The notes under the pieces were generated by a model. It worked only from the letters and a program-made list of their open reading frames with translations, was not told the DNA's origin and ran no database searches. From Chryseobacterium ureilyticum (lineage in GTDB: Bacteria > Bacteroidota > Bacteroidia > Flavobacteriales > Weeksellaceae): DNA of 64,000 nucleotides. Location: contig NZ_FTOL01000003.1 in the NCBI RefSeq assembly GCF_900156735.1, forward strand, positions 186,001-250,000, read 5' to 3'. This document shows positions 35,968-44,743 of the stretch, one piece after another; position 1 is the first letter of the stretch; each line of letters begins with the position of its first letter. Both the position numbers and the translations under genes were made by a program.

Positions 35968-36786
35968 TTAATAAATACTACATTGAGTCCACCAATCTCC
36001 GGTATCAGAGGTGTACTTTGTTACAACATTATTATTTTGAACACCTGTGATCGCGTTAAGACCTCTGATATTAAGCGAACTTAATGCTACGGTTTCAAAA
36101 CCTCCGCTAGCCAATGAGTTTGCCATTGTTACCATTCCGGTAGATACATCTATTCCTGTGATTACTGCTGCGTGAAGACCTCCATCCGGCATTATTAATG
36201 TTGCTAAAACAGGATGCCCTTGTCCTACATGCGTGTTTATATCCGTTGAAGACGAAATATTAGTACTGGTAAAGAAAGAATTAATAGCGGTAAGGTATTG
36301 TGATGGAGTTGTTCCAGCACCTATTTCAAAAGTATTGAAGGCATCTGCAGGTGTTTTTGCTCCGAAAAATTCAGCAAAATCATCTTTATTCAGACCTGAA
36401 ACACCTAAATATTTACCTACCCAATCCAGTGCTCTTACAGCGCAACTTCCTGAATATGATGCTTGTTGACACATTGCAGGAAGAGTTCCTGGAAGATTAT
36501 TGGGTGGAGGTGGGGTGTTGTTATCATCAATACCACCTCCGTCTGGTGGAAATGGATCATCGCCATCGTTCCATCCCGGTGGATCATCATCATTCCATCC
36601 TGGAGGATTACTGCCATCATCGAATCCGCCATCGTCATCGCCACCATGATCTGGAGCTGGGATAATGACTTCAGGGATTTCTGTTTCACTCTGCCCTCCG
36701 GCAAGTCCGCCTTTGAATGAATACAATTCATTCTCGTTCAACAGCTCCAGTGTGCTGTTGAGTTCTACTACGTTTGAGTTTCTCAT
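35968..36786 (-). CDS. GG-leader protein with acidic linker and cysteine-peptidase-like domain
   Basis: The 272-residue protein begins with a double-glycine leader (LNENELYSFKGG ending at G27) rather than a Sec signal. Residues 46-100 form an Asp/Gly/Pro/Trp-rich linker with repeated PPGWND units. Residues 105-272 resemble a papain-like fold: Q108 and C115 in YSGSCAVRALDW, H205 in GGLHAAVITGID, and N223 in MANS, the usual Q-C-H-N order. C106, C115 and C269 are the only cysteines. It is probably cut after G27 and exported by the C39 ABC transporter at 38,836. Whether it is an active protease is inferred. Confidence 0.72.
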   Translation of the reverse strand: MRNSNVVELNSTLELLNENELYSFKGGLAGGQSETEIPEVIIPAPDHGGDDDGGFDDGSNPPGWNDDDPPGWNDGDDPFPPDGGGIDDNNTPPPPNNLPGTLPAMCQQASYSGSCAVRALDWVGKYLGVSGLNKDDFAEFFGAKTPADAFNTFEIGAGTTPSQYLTAINSFFTSTNISSSTDINTHVGQGHPVLATLIMPDGGLHAAVITGIDVSTGMVTMANSLASGGFETVALSSLNIRGLNAITGVQNNNVVTKYTSDTGDWWTQCSIY

Positions 36787-36814
36787 TTATTTAAAAGTTT
36801 AAAAAAGGTTATTA

Positions 36815-38008
36815 TCAGTAAGTAATCAGTTTTCCCGTATTATCTGTTTTAATGGGAGCGATAATACTGTCAATAGAATTTTCTTTTTGTCTATGGGACC
36901 ATGAAAAGACCTTAATATATTTGTCCCAGTTTTTATACATTTTGTTTAAAATTGATTCGTGATTTTGAGGAAGCAGGATAGGAGCCTGGTGAAGACTATA
37001 TTCTTTTCCAGGAAGATAATCGCTTGTATAGGCTTCATACCCATCAGAAGTAATGAATGAATTTCCTCTATGAAAAAGCAACCAGATATCTACAAACGGG
37101 AAGGTGTATTCATACCCATTTTTGTATTCACCATTTTCATAAAAAAATTTATAATATTCAAATCCTGTTTTATGCCAGATGCTTTTAGTGTATTTTATAA
37201 TATTTTCTTCTTGAACCGCATCCAGAAGAGTCTGAATTTCTTGCTCATCCATACATAGATCTACATCATCATCCCAAGGCATGATATCATCGTGTCTGAC
37301 AATTCCCAATAATGTACCTGCATGGGCAAAAAGGTTTAAACTAAGTTCTTTTGATTTATTGGCTAAATAAGTCATAATGCTAATAGCCTGTTCTTTATGG
37401 TTGCTTTCCCATACATTAATCTCCTGTATTTTTTCAAGGAAGAAGGAACTTCGGCTTTGATATACCGGACAATTTTTTTCATTAAACTCAAACCAATCCG
37501 TATCTATCAGAAGAGTCTTTAAGGTATTATTGAATGATGCTTCAAGAATTTCCTCATCTACAGGCTGTCTGATGGCTTTTAGAGATAATAATTTCTCAAT
37601 ATTTCTACCATTAACAATATAAAAGTAGCTTCCCCAATAGTACCCAAGCCTACTTGGGAATATTTCATTCTTTAAATCGGTTTCTACATTCAGTTTATTG
37701 TAAGGAATTACGATATCCCAATCATTGGAGGTGGGTTCTGTATCATTAGCAATTGTCTCGTAAGTGCAATTTAACCTTACATCATTTTCGATGATAACGC
37801 AAGGAGCTTCAATATTGTGTTTTAAAATATACTCCCAAATAAATATATGTGCAGAATAGTTTTGAATATCTTGTGGACACATTTCGAAGCCATACTTTTC
37901 AGTATGATAATGGGTATTGCTCTTTTGTAAAGGGGTGTCAGAGGAAATTTCAATGATTTCATGATTATTATGAAGAAATACAGAGTCTCTATTAATGTGG
38001 AATATCAT
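36815..38008 (-). CDS. GT25-like and LicD-like two-domain transferase
   Basis: The 397-residue cytoplasmic protein has two parts. Residues 1-185 resemble family 25 glycosyltransferases, with the acidic site IIENDVRLN at residues 72-80, where Asn replaces the usual second acidic residue. Residues 200-397 are LicD-like, with AHAGTLLGIVRHD and PWDDDVDL (residues 229-251), the metal-binding site of phosphocholine/polyol-phosphate transferases. It overlaps the end of the cytidylyltransferase gene by 17 bp. It may transfer a group from a CDP-linked donor to a sugar or protein. The neighbouring exported protein is a possible acceptor. Confidence 0.75.
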   Translation of the reverse strand: MIFHINRDSVFLHNNHEIIEISSDTPLQKSNTHYHTEKYGFEMCPQDIQNYSAHIFIWEYILKHNIEAPCVIIENDVRLNCTYETIANDTEPTSNDWDIVIPYNKLNVETDLKNEIFPSRLGYYWGSYFYIVNGRNIEKLLSLKAIRQPVDEEILEASFNNTLKTLLIDTDWFEFNEKNCPVYQSRSSFFLEKIQEINVWESNHKEQAISIMTYLANKSKELSLNLFAHAGTLLGIVRHDDIMPWDDDVDLCMDEQEIQTLLDAVQEENIIKYTKSIWHKTGFEYYKFFYENGEYKNGYEYTFPFVDIWLLFHRGNSFITSDGYEAYTSDYLPGKEYSLHQAPILLPQNHESILNKMYKNWDKYIKVFSWSHRQKENSIDSIIAPIKTDNTGKLITY

Positions 38009-38687
38009 ATTCTGGGGTTTTAGTTCTTAATGCTTTAGCGGTTATATAGTCTATAGGAAGGGTTATTTTGATATTTTCTTCATTTCCCTCTATGAGCTTT
38101 ATCGTGTACCCGGAATATTCAGCCACTGTGGCATCATCAAAAAAATGTGATTGGTAAGAGGTTTCGTAAGCTTTTTTTATCACATCGGATCTGAATACCT
38201 GAGGAGTCTGAATGACTTTAAATTCATCCCGGTTCACCCCTATATTACCCTTTTCATTTATCCTTCTGATTGTTGGAATCATTGATATAGAAGGAACAAC
38301 GGCGTCATGCTCTCTTATCTCAGTAAAGGCTGTATTGATCACTTTTTTACTTACAAAAGGTCTTACTGCATCATGAATTCCGATGTAACAATGAGGATCT
38401 TCAATAGTATCCAAGGCATTTTTTACAGAATGAAAACGTTCCTTGCCACCTATCACAATTCTGAATGAATGGTCATAATTGAATAGTTCACAAAAGCTCT
38501 TCCATATTTGTATATCATCTTTGTTAAGGACGAGGATAATTTCAAAGTTATGATCTAGATTATTGATGAATTTATCAATAGTGTGCATAAGGATGGGCTT
38601 GCCATTCAATGGGAGAAACTGCTTTGCCATTTCGGCTCCTAATCGGTTTCCTTTTCCGGCTGCCAGTATAATAATATAATTCTTCAT
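37992..38687 (-). CDS. IspD/TarI-family cytidylyltransferase
   Basis: The 231-residue protein has the nucleotide-binding start ILAAGKGNRLG (residues 6-16) with KQFLPLNGKPILMHTID, and the IspD/TarI motif IHDAVRPFVS. It joins CTP to a phosphorylated alcohol. Isoprenoid synthesis uses one IspD per genome. Here the partner is a LicD-like gene with overlapping reading frames, so a donor such as CDP-ribitol or another CDP-polyol is likely, as with TarI. The ATG at 38,687 is preferred to the TTG nine bases upstream. The true substrate is unknown. Confidence 0.8.
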   Translation of the reverse strand: MKNYIIILAAGKGNRLGAEMAKQFLPLNGKPILMHTIDKFINNLDHNFEIILVLNKDDIQIWKSFCELFNYDHSFRIVIGGKERFHSVKNALDTIEDPHCYIGIHDAVRPFVSKKVINTAFTEIREHDAVVPSISMIPTIRRINEKGNIGVNRDEFKVIQTPQVFRSDVIKKAYETSYQSHFFDDATVAEYSGYTIKLIEGNEENIKITLPIDYITAKALRTKTPEYDIPH

Positions 38688-38835
38688 GTATTTCAATCGT
38701 TTCCTGTTTTTATGGTCGGGTCAAAACTATGACATGTAGAAATTCTTTTTATTAATGGACTGTGAACATATCTTTAAATCTCTGGTGAAGGGTTTTTTGG
38801 TGTTTTTTAGTGTCCTTATTTTGCAAAAAAAACTA

Positions 38836-41055
38836 ATGATAAGACGATTTCCGCAGGAAAGGCAGTATGATAAAATGGATTGCGGTCCCACATGTCTGAA
38901 AATAGTAGCCAAACACTATGGACGATTTTACTCACTTCAATTTTTAAGAGAATTATGCAGTGTGACGAAAGAAGGCGTTTCACTTGCGGATTTGATTTAC
39001 ACCGCAGACAAAATAGGGTTAAAGTCGCATGCCGTTAAGTGTACCGTAAATGATTTAAAGACACAGGTAAATCTGCCGGTTATTCTTCATTGGGGAGAAA
39101 GCCATTTTGTCGTTCTTTATAAAATTAAAGGCAATAAAATCTATATATCCGATCCAGCAAAAGGAAAAATCGTTTACGGATTCGAAGCTTTCCAAAAAAA
39201 GTGGCTTAAAGAAAATAATAAAGGAGTTGCTCTTTTATTACAACCCTCAACTCATTTTAAGACGATCAACATAGAGGAAAGTGTTGAACAAAAAAACGGT
39301 CTGTTTGATTTCTTAAAATACTTTTCAAATTATAAACGAATACTACTCCTATTACTGCTCGTAATGGGTATAATAACAGTGTTAAACCTGTTCTTACCAT
39401 TTATCTCGAGATCAGTGATTGATATTGGAGTAAGCAAAAGAGATCTTAAGTTTATAGAAATGATTCTTCTGGCAAATCTGGCACTCATCGTGTGTTCATT
39501 TTTTGCAACCGTTGTCAGAGATTGGATCATTCTTCAGGTTTCAAATAGAGTGAGTGTGAACATTATCTCAGACTATCTGGCAAAATTACTAAGATTGCCA
39601 TTCAGTTTTTTTGAAAATAAACATCCGGGAGATATTTTACAGCGAGCACATGATCATGAGCGTATCCGAAGCTTTATTATGGGAAACTCTCTAAATATTA
39701 TCTTCTCTCTGCTGTCATTTTCAGCATTTATATTTGTATTGCTGATCTATAATGTTCCTGTTTTTCTGATTTTTATGGGAGGTACCATAACTTATCTTGT
39801 ATGGATATTTCTATTCTTTAAGGCAAGAAAGCAGGTTGATATGAACTATTTTGCATTAATGGGTAAAGATCAGGGATTTTGGATTGAAACAATCAATAAT
39901 ATCCAGGAAATCAAGATCAATAACCATGAAACCGCAAGAAAGTTAAAATGGGATGAGATTCAAGCCAAAATTTTTAAACAAAACCTTCAGATGCAGTCTA
40001 TTACGAATAGACAGAATTCTGGAGCACAGGTGATTGATAACCTTAAAAATGTGAGTATTACATTTTATTGCGCCATGCTGGTCATTGATTCCAAGATGAC
40101 GTTGGGAGAACTGATTTCAATACAGATGATTTTAGGTTTACTTAATGGACCGATTCAGCAGCTTGTACAGTTTTTTCTGAGCTTTCAGATGGCTAAGCTG
40201 AGTTTTAACAGGATTCGCGAGATAAAATCATTGAATGATGAAGATCAAAATGAGAACAATAATAATGAGCAGCTGTTCTCTTCAGGGGCACTTCGTTTCT
40301 CAAATGTTTATTTTCAGTACTCACCAAGACAGCCTTATGTGCTTCAAAATTTAAATTTTACAATTCCGGATGGAAAAATAACAGCTATCGTAGGAGATAG
40401 CGGAAGTGGAAAATCTACCATTCTGAAGCTATTGTTAAGACTCTATGAGCCATCTTCAGGAGATGTGAAAATAGGAGATATGAACTATAAGCATATTAAT
40501 ATTTCTCATTGGCGTAATCAGTGTGGAAGTGTGTTTCAGGACGGAAAAATCTTTAATGATACTGTTCTCAATAATATTGTTATGAATGCCGAAGATGTTG
40601 ATTACGAGCTGTTAAAACAAGTGGTGAGTGCCGCTAATATGACCGGGGAAATTGAAAATATGCCGCTAGGTTATAAAACGAAAATAGGAGAAAACGGCAG
40701 AGGGATCAGCGGAGGGCAGAAGCAGAGAATACTTATTGCCAGAGCATTATACAGAAATCCAAAGTATGTCTTTCTGGATGAAGCAACCAATGCATTGGAT
40801 TCTATCAATGAAAAAAAAATAGTCAATTCTCTTTCCAAGCTTTTTATCAATAAAACAGTGGTGGTAGTGGCACATCGTCTCAGTACTATTGTAAATGCAG
40901 ATCAGATTATTGTAATGAAAGATGGAAGAATCATTGAAAAAGGAAATCATCAAACTTTAATGGAACAAAAAGGATACTATTATCTATTGTTTGAAAGTCA
41001 AATAAATGTTTTAAATGGAGCTGAAAAATTATACACAGAAGTTGAAACAAACTAA
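38836..41055 (+). CDS. Peptidase-containing ABC transporter (C39, PCAT)
   Basis: The 739-residue protein has an N-terminal C39 peptidase domain with Q10, C16 (DCGPTC), H90 (GESHFVV) and D106, which cuts leaders after GG. Six transmembrane helices follow (about residues 165-450), then an ABC ATPase with GDSGSGKST, ISGGQKQR and YVFLDEATN. It would remove the leader and export GG-leader substrates such as the products at 36,786 and perhaps 206. The in-frame ATG at 38,836 fits the C39 start. An upstream ATG at 38,755 adds a hydrophobic 27-residue extension that is probably not used. Confidence 0.9.
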   Translation: MIRRFPQERQYDKMDCGPTCLKIVAKHYGRFYSLQFLRELCSVTKEGVSLADLIYTADKIGLKSHAVKCTVNDLKTQVNLPVILHWGESHFVVLYKIKGNKIYISDPAKGKIVYGFEAFQKKWLKENNKGVALLLQPSTHFKTINIEESVEQKNGLFDFLKYFSNYKRILLLLLLVMGIITVLNLFLPFISRSVIDIGVSKRDLKFIEMILLANLALIVCSFFATVVRDWIILQVSNRVSVNIISDYLAKLLRLPFSFFENKHPGDILQRAHDHERIRSFIMGNSLNIIFSLLSFSAFIFVLLIYNVPVFLIFMGGTITYLVWIFLFFKARKQVDMNYFALMGKDQGFWIETINNIQEIKINNHETARKLKWDEIQAKIFKQNLQMQSITNRQNSGAQVIDNLKNVSITFYCAMLVIDSKMTLGELISIQMILGLLNGPIQQLVQFFLSFQMAKLSFNRIREIKSLNDEDQNENNNNEQLFSSGALRFSNVYFQYSPRQPYVLQNLNFTIPDGKITAIVGDSGSGKSTILKLLLRLYEPSSGDVKIGDMNYKHINISHWRNQCGSVFQDGKIFNDTVLNNIVMNAEDVDYELLKQVVSAANMTGEIENMPLGYKTKIGENGRGISGGQKQRILIARALYRNPKYVFLDEATNALDSINEKKIVNSLSKLFINKTVVVVAHRLSTIVNADQIIVMKDGRIIEKGNHQTLMEQKGYYYLLFESQINVLNGAEKLYTEVETN

Positions 41056-42316
41056 TTCGGAAGAGATCACATTTTTGGTTTCAAAGATTCCCAGTAGTAT
41101 CAATATCAAAATATTTACGCTGATTAGTATTCTGTTAATCATGATTCTCATTGGAGTATTCAGTATACGATATCCGGATTCATATAAAGGGTCTGTTACC
41201 ATCATTGCAGATAACCCGTCTTTAAACCTGGTTGCCAGCTATCATGGACCTATTGTAATACTGAAAAAAGACCATGAGATTGTAAAGAAAGGAGATGTGA
41301 TTGCTTATATTGAAAATGAATCAACATTTGATGAGCTTATAGAACTTGAGAAAACGATTTTAGCCTTTAATTCAGAAATGGATTATAACCATTATTACAA
41401 TACACTTCCTAAAATTGTTCATCTTGGAGAAATAAACAGCAGTTACTTTACCTTTATGAATGCGTTGCAACAATATATATTCTTTGCAGAAAATAAATTG
41501 TATGATAAGCAGCATCAATTATTGAGTGATCTTGCTCAGAAGCAGGAAAAACAGCTTCAACTACAGCAGCAGAGAATCCATATATTGAATAAAAACGATA
41601 AACTTGCTCATAATAAAGTAAAAAGAGATTCCCTATTAAAGCAATCTCTCGTAATCAGCCAGGAACAATATGAAAATACAGAACAAAATTATTTGAATTC
41701 AAGACAATATAAGAATGCAACACAACAGGATATCTATAAGCTGGATCAGGAAATATTGAGTACAAAAAGTAAAGGCAATGAGGCTTTAATTTTAAAGACA
41801 GAAAAGACAGAAAAACTGGCATCTGATCTGTATAATAGTTACAATGATCTGGTGAATAAAATTAGATCCTGGAGAAGAACTTATCTCATTACGGCTCCTG
41901 TTCACGGTAGAGTGCAATATTTGAGCTTCTTGAAAAACAGTCAGTTTATTAATCATCAGGATCCTATATTTGCTGTAGTCCCTATCTCAAGTAAGATGAA
42001 CGGGCAGATGCTGGTATCAGATTTTGGGATGGGAAAAATTAAAGAAAATCAGGATGTTTTGATAAGACTTAATAACTTTCCGCATGAAGAATATGGCTCC
42101 ATAAAAGGGAAAGTTTTGAAAGTTTCATATGTAGGAAACCTTGTGAAAACAACGAATGGGGAAGAAAAAAGATACCTGATAGATCTTGCCATTTCATCTT
42201 CTGATAATCATATTACATTAACGGATGGCGTGATGGGAGAGGGCGAAATTATGACAAATAATAAGAGGCTTTATGAAAGAATTCTTGAAAGAATATTATT
42301 AAGTGTATATCGCTAG
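41015..42316 (+). CDS. HlyD/AprE-like secretion adaptor
   Basis: The 433-residue protein has one N-terminal transmembrane helix (about residues 32-50) and a lipoyl-like half-motif VIADNPSLNLVASYHGPIV. A long coiled coil runs at about residues 160-285, and a second lipoyl half includes TAPVHGRVQYLSF. This is the HlyD-type adaptor layout used by type I secretion and bacteriocin exporters. It overlaps the transporter gene by 41 bp. Together they would form an export channel, with an outer-membrane partner encoded elsewhere. Confidence 0.88.
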   Translation: MELKNYTQKLKQTNSEEITFLVSKIPSSINIKIFTLISILLIMILIGVFSIRYPDSYKGSVTIIADNPSLNLVASYHGPIVILKKDHEIVKKGDVIAYIENESTFDELIELEKTILAFNSEMDYNHYYNTLPKIVHLGEINSSYFTFMNALQQYIFFAENKLYDKQHQLLSDLAQKQEKQLQLQQQRIHILNKNDKLAHNKVKRDSLLKQSLVISQEQYENTEQNYLNSRQYKNATQQDIYKLDQEILSTKSKGNEALILKTEKTEKLASDLYNSYNDLVNKIRSWRRTYLITAPVHGRVQYLSFLKNSQFINHQDPIFAVVPISSKMNGQMLVSDFGMGKIKENQDVLIRLNNFPHEEYGSIKGKVLKVSYVGNLVKTTNGEEKRYLIDLAISSSDNHITLTDGVMGEGEIMTNNKRLYERILERILLSVYR

Positions 42317-42365
42317 TTATCGTTCTTGTCAGTTTTTTCACGATATTTATCAAAATATTAAAACG

Positions 42366-43325
42366 ATGAAACTGAATTTTAATAAAGTATTTTTATTTCT
42401 CATGGCATTTTGCAGCATGCTGATGTATGCTCAGAAAAATACTGAAAACTTTGATGGTGTTTATAACTCCAAAGGAGCGGCTTTTGTGATCAATAAAAAT
42501 AAAACATTTTTAGTTATCGCTTATGGAACCCTGATCAAAGGAACATGGACTGTTGAAAAAGATATTCTTCATCTTAAACCTAAAAACCCTGATGCAAAGT
42601 TTTACGTTTACGCCCGAAAGAATCCTGATATTAAAAAAGGAATGCGGATGAGTTTCATGGGAGATGGTGTTGGAAGTAATATTTTAGTAGGAGAGTTCCC
42701 TAATAAAATGCAGCCACTTTTTAATGATGATGCCAATTGTATGGATTACCCTAATGTTCATGTTTTTAAAGAAAAATTGCCTGCAATAACATTCTTGGAA
42801 GAACAAAATTATGAAAACGGAAGAGGTGTAGATATTCCGAAGTTAATGTATAATTTTCCCACTGGTGAGTACAACGATTTTATTGTACAATACATGAAGG
42901 ATAGCCTTTATTATAATGATTTTGTTTTTAAAATAACAAAACAAGGATTATCAGAAATGAATGAAGGAGCAGAAAAGCCTTTAAAGAAGTCTTCTCAAAA
43001 AGAACTTTCCGATGAAAAAGAATTGAATTTTCTTAATCAATCTTTTGACATGGCATTTGATGCAGATTACAAACTTGTAAACAATGCCTACAATATGAAT
43101 GATGATATGGCTGAAAAAATAGATTTAGCGAGCTATAAATATGACAAACAAAGAAATATCTATGTAAATCCCACTGTTCCGGCAAAGGAACTGAATTATA
43201 AAAGCGATGATTTTCACTATAATGATGTTCTGATGAAATTTGATAAAATTACAGGTACTTCACAGGCACAAGTTACAGTGAAAAAATTATCAAAGCCTTT
43301 ATTTGTTGCTAATTGTAATAACTAG
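42366..43325 (+). CDS. Secreted protein of unknown function after the exporter genes
   Basis: The 319-residue protein has a signal peptide ending at LMYAQK (about residue 22). An N-terminal region FDGVYNSKGAAFVINKN resembles short strands seen in secreted Bacteroidetes proteins. The rest is rich in Asn, Lys and Asp, with no recognised fold. The ATG at 42,366 is used since the longer frame (42,303) hides the signal peptide and overlaps the adaptor. It is the last gene of the exporter transcript, so a role in immunity or export of the GG proteins is possible. Confidence 0.7.
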   Translation: MKLNFNKVFLFLMAFCSMLMYAQKNTENFDGVYNSKGAAFVINKNKTFLVIAYGTLIKGTWTVEKDILHLKPKNPDAKFYVYARKNPDIKKGMRMSFMGDGVGSNILVGEFPNKMQPLFNDDANCMDYPNVHVFKEKLPAITFLEEQNYENGRGVDIPKLMYNFPTGEYNDFIVQYMKDSLYYNDFVFKITKQGLSEMNEGAEKPLKKSSQKELSDEKELNFLNQSFDMAFDADYKLVNNAYNMNDDMAEKIDLASYKYDKQRNIYVNPTVPAKELNYKSDDFHYNDVLMKFDKITGTSQAQVTVKKLSKPLFVANCNN

Positions 43326-43348
43326 GTATAACCTCGAAATAAATATAA

Positions 43349-43383
43349 AGCCATTGCGTTTGCAGTGGTTTTCTTTTTTCTAT
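43349..43383 (+). terminator. Terminator of the exporter operon
   Basis: AGCCATTGC and GCAGTGGTT pair with two wobbles around GTTT, followed by TTCTTTTTTC. It lies between the exporter cluster and yifB. Confidence 0.65.
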
Positions 43384-43543
43384 TACTGAGAATATTCTAT
43401 TCATATTAAATCTACGATTGGATTTTCTAATCTTCATTTTTCTTAAAAGTATTTTTATAATTTATTGTAAGATAGAATATTATGCATTTAATTGTCTTTA
43501 TTTTAAAATAGTATATTCATTATTTTTACCTCAAAAACACATT

Positions 43544-44452
43544 ATGCTGATTAAAATTTACGGCAGTGCGATTCATGGAGTTGCTGCACAGACTATAACC
43601 ATTGAAGTAAATGTAGATACCGGAGGCGTAGGCTATCATTTGGTGGGACTTCCCGATAATGCAATCAAAGAAAGTAGTTACAGAATTTCTGCCGCATTGA
43701 AAAACGTTGGTTATAAAATTCCAGGAAAGAAAATTACGATTAATATGGCTCCGGCAGACCTCAGAAAAGAAGGTTCTGCTTATGATTTAAGTATAGCTAT
43801 TGGAATTTTAGCCGCCTCAGACCAGATTCTTGCTGAAGAAATTCAAAATTATATTATTATGGGTGAGCTTTCTCTTGATGGAAGCCTTCAACCTATTAAA
43901 GGGGTTTTACCCATAGCGATTCAGGCGAGAGAAGAAGGTTTTAAAGGAATAATTCTTCCCATTCAAAATGCCAGAGAAGCAGCAATTGTCAACGATCTGG
44001 ATGTATATGGAGTAGAGAATATTAAAGAAGTGATTGACTTTTTTAATGAAGGAAAGCCTATCAATAAAGTTATCCTGGACACCCGAAAAGAATTTCATGA
44101 AAAAATCAATAATTTCCCTTTTGATTTTTCAGAAGTTAAAGGGCAGGAAACGGCAAAAAGAGCTATGGAAGTAGCTGCTGCTGGTGGTCATAATATTATT
44201 TTAATAGGTCCTCCAGGCAGTGGTAAAACGATGTTGGCAAAACGGGTTCCCAGTATTTTACCTCCTTTGACTTTGAAAGAAGCTTTGGAAACGACAAAAA
44301 TACATTCCGTAGCAGGAAAAATAGGAACAGAAGCTTCATTGATGACGGTACGTCCCTACCGTGCACCTCATCATACGATCTCAGATGTTATTGTATATAA
44401 TGTAACCATTAATGAAATTATTCTATTTGTATCGGGTATAATTAATTTTTAA
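43544..44452 (+). pseudogene. yifB: yifB 5' part, interrupted by integrated element
   Basis: The frame encodes the N-terminal 281 residues of a YifB/ComM Mg-chelatase-like AAA ATPase ([26 protein letters not shown], Walker [19 protein letters not shown]), then 22 unrelated residues of element DNA. ComM aids branch migration in natural transformation. The break falls within the Asp281 codon at GA 44,384-44,385. The 3' part lies at 57,982-58,677. Joining the two at GA gives 511 codons without frameshift. The in-frame start at 43,418 is less likely. Confidence 0.92.
44366..44407 (+). other. attL junction of the integrated element
   Basis: Host sequence ends ATACGATCTCA. The core GA is at 44,384-44,385. 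Element DNA then begins TGTTATTGTATATAATGT. Its arm (GTTATTGTATATAATGT, 44,387-44,403) is an imperfect inverted copy of the arm at the other end. The crossover dinucleotide is deduced from symmetry. Confidence 0.8.
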
Positions 44453-44743
44453 GTTTTATCTTGCAGAAAATGAAAAAGCTTTATATTACGTCTTTTTAGC
44501 TAAAAAATTAAAACTAATAATCTGATAACTTTAAAATTAATAACTATGATATTTCTATTATTCGAAATTGCCGTTGCGTTTGATTGCATAATTTTATCAA
44601 AATCTACTATAATAACTAATAGATAGGTTGTTATTACACGTAAAGTAAAAGTCTATTAATTTACAATTGATAAAATATTTTGCAAGAAGTATAATTCTAC
44701 AGTTATCTTAAAAATCTTAATAATCATTATTTTATTCAGATAT
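44453..44743. other. Left-end spacer of the element
   Basis: This AT-rich noncoding stretch lies between the attL arm and the first cargo gene. I see no hairpin or promoter match clear enough to list. Confidence 0.4.

Noticed and set aside
36351..36720. Overlapping plus-strand frames rich in His, Arg and Trp opposite the GG-leader protein
   Set aside because: They are reverse translations of the Asp/Gly/Pro repeat codons, and the minus-strand frame has a leader, domain and operon context.
38755..38835. N-terminal 27-residue extension of the C39 transporter
   Set aside because: C39 domains start just before the DCGPTC motif. The extension is hydrophobic and would place the peptidase on the wrong side of the membrane.
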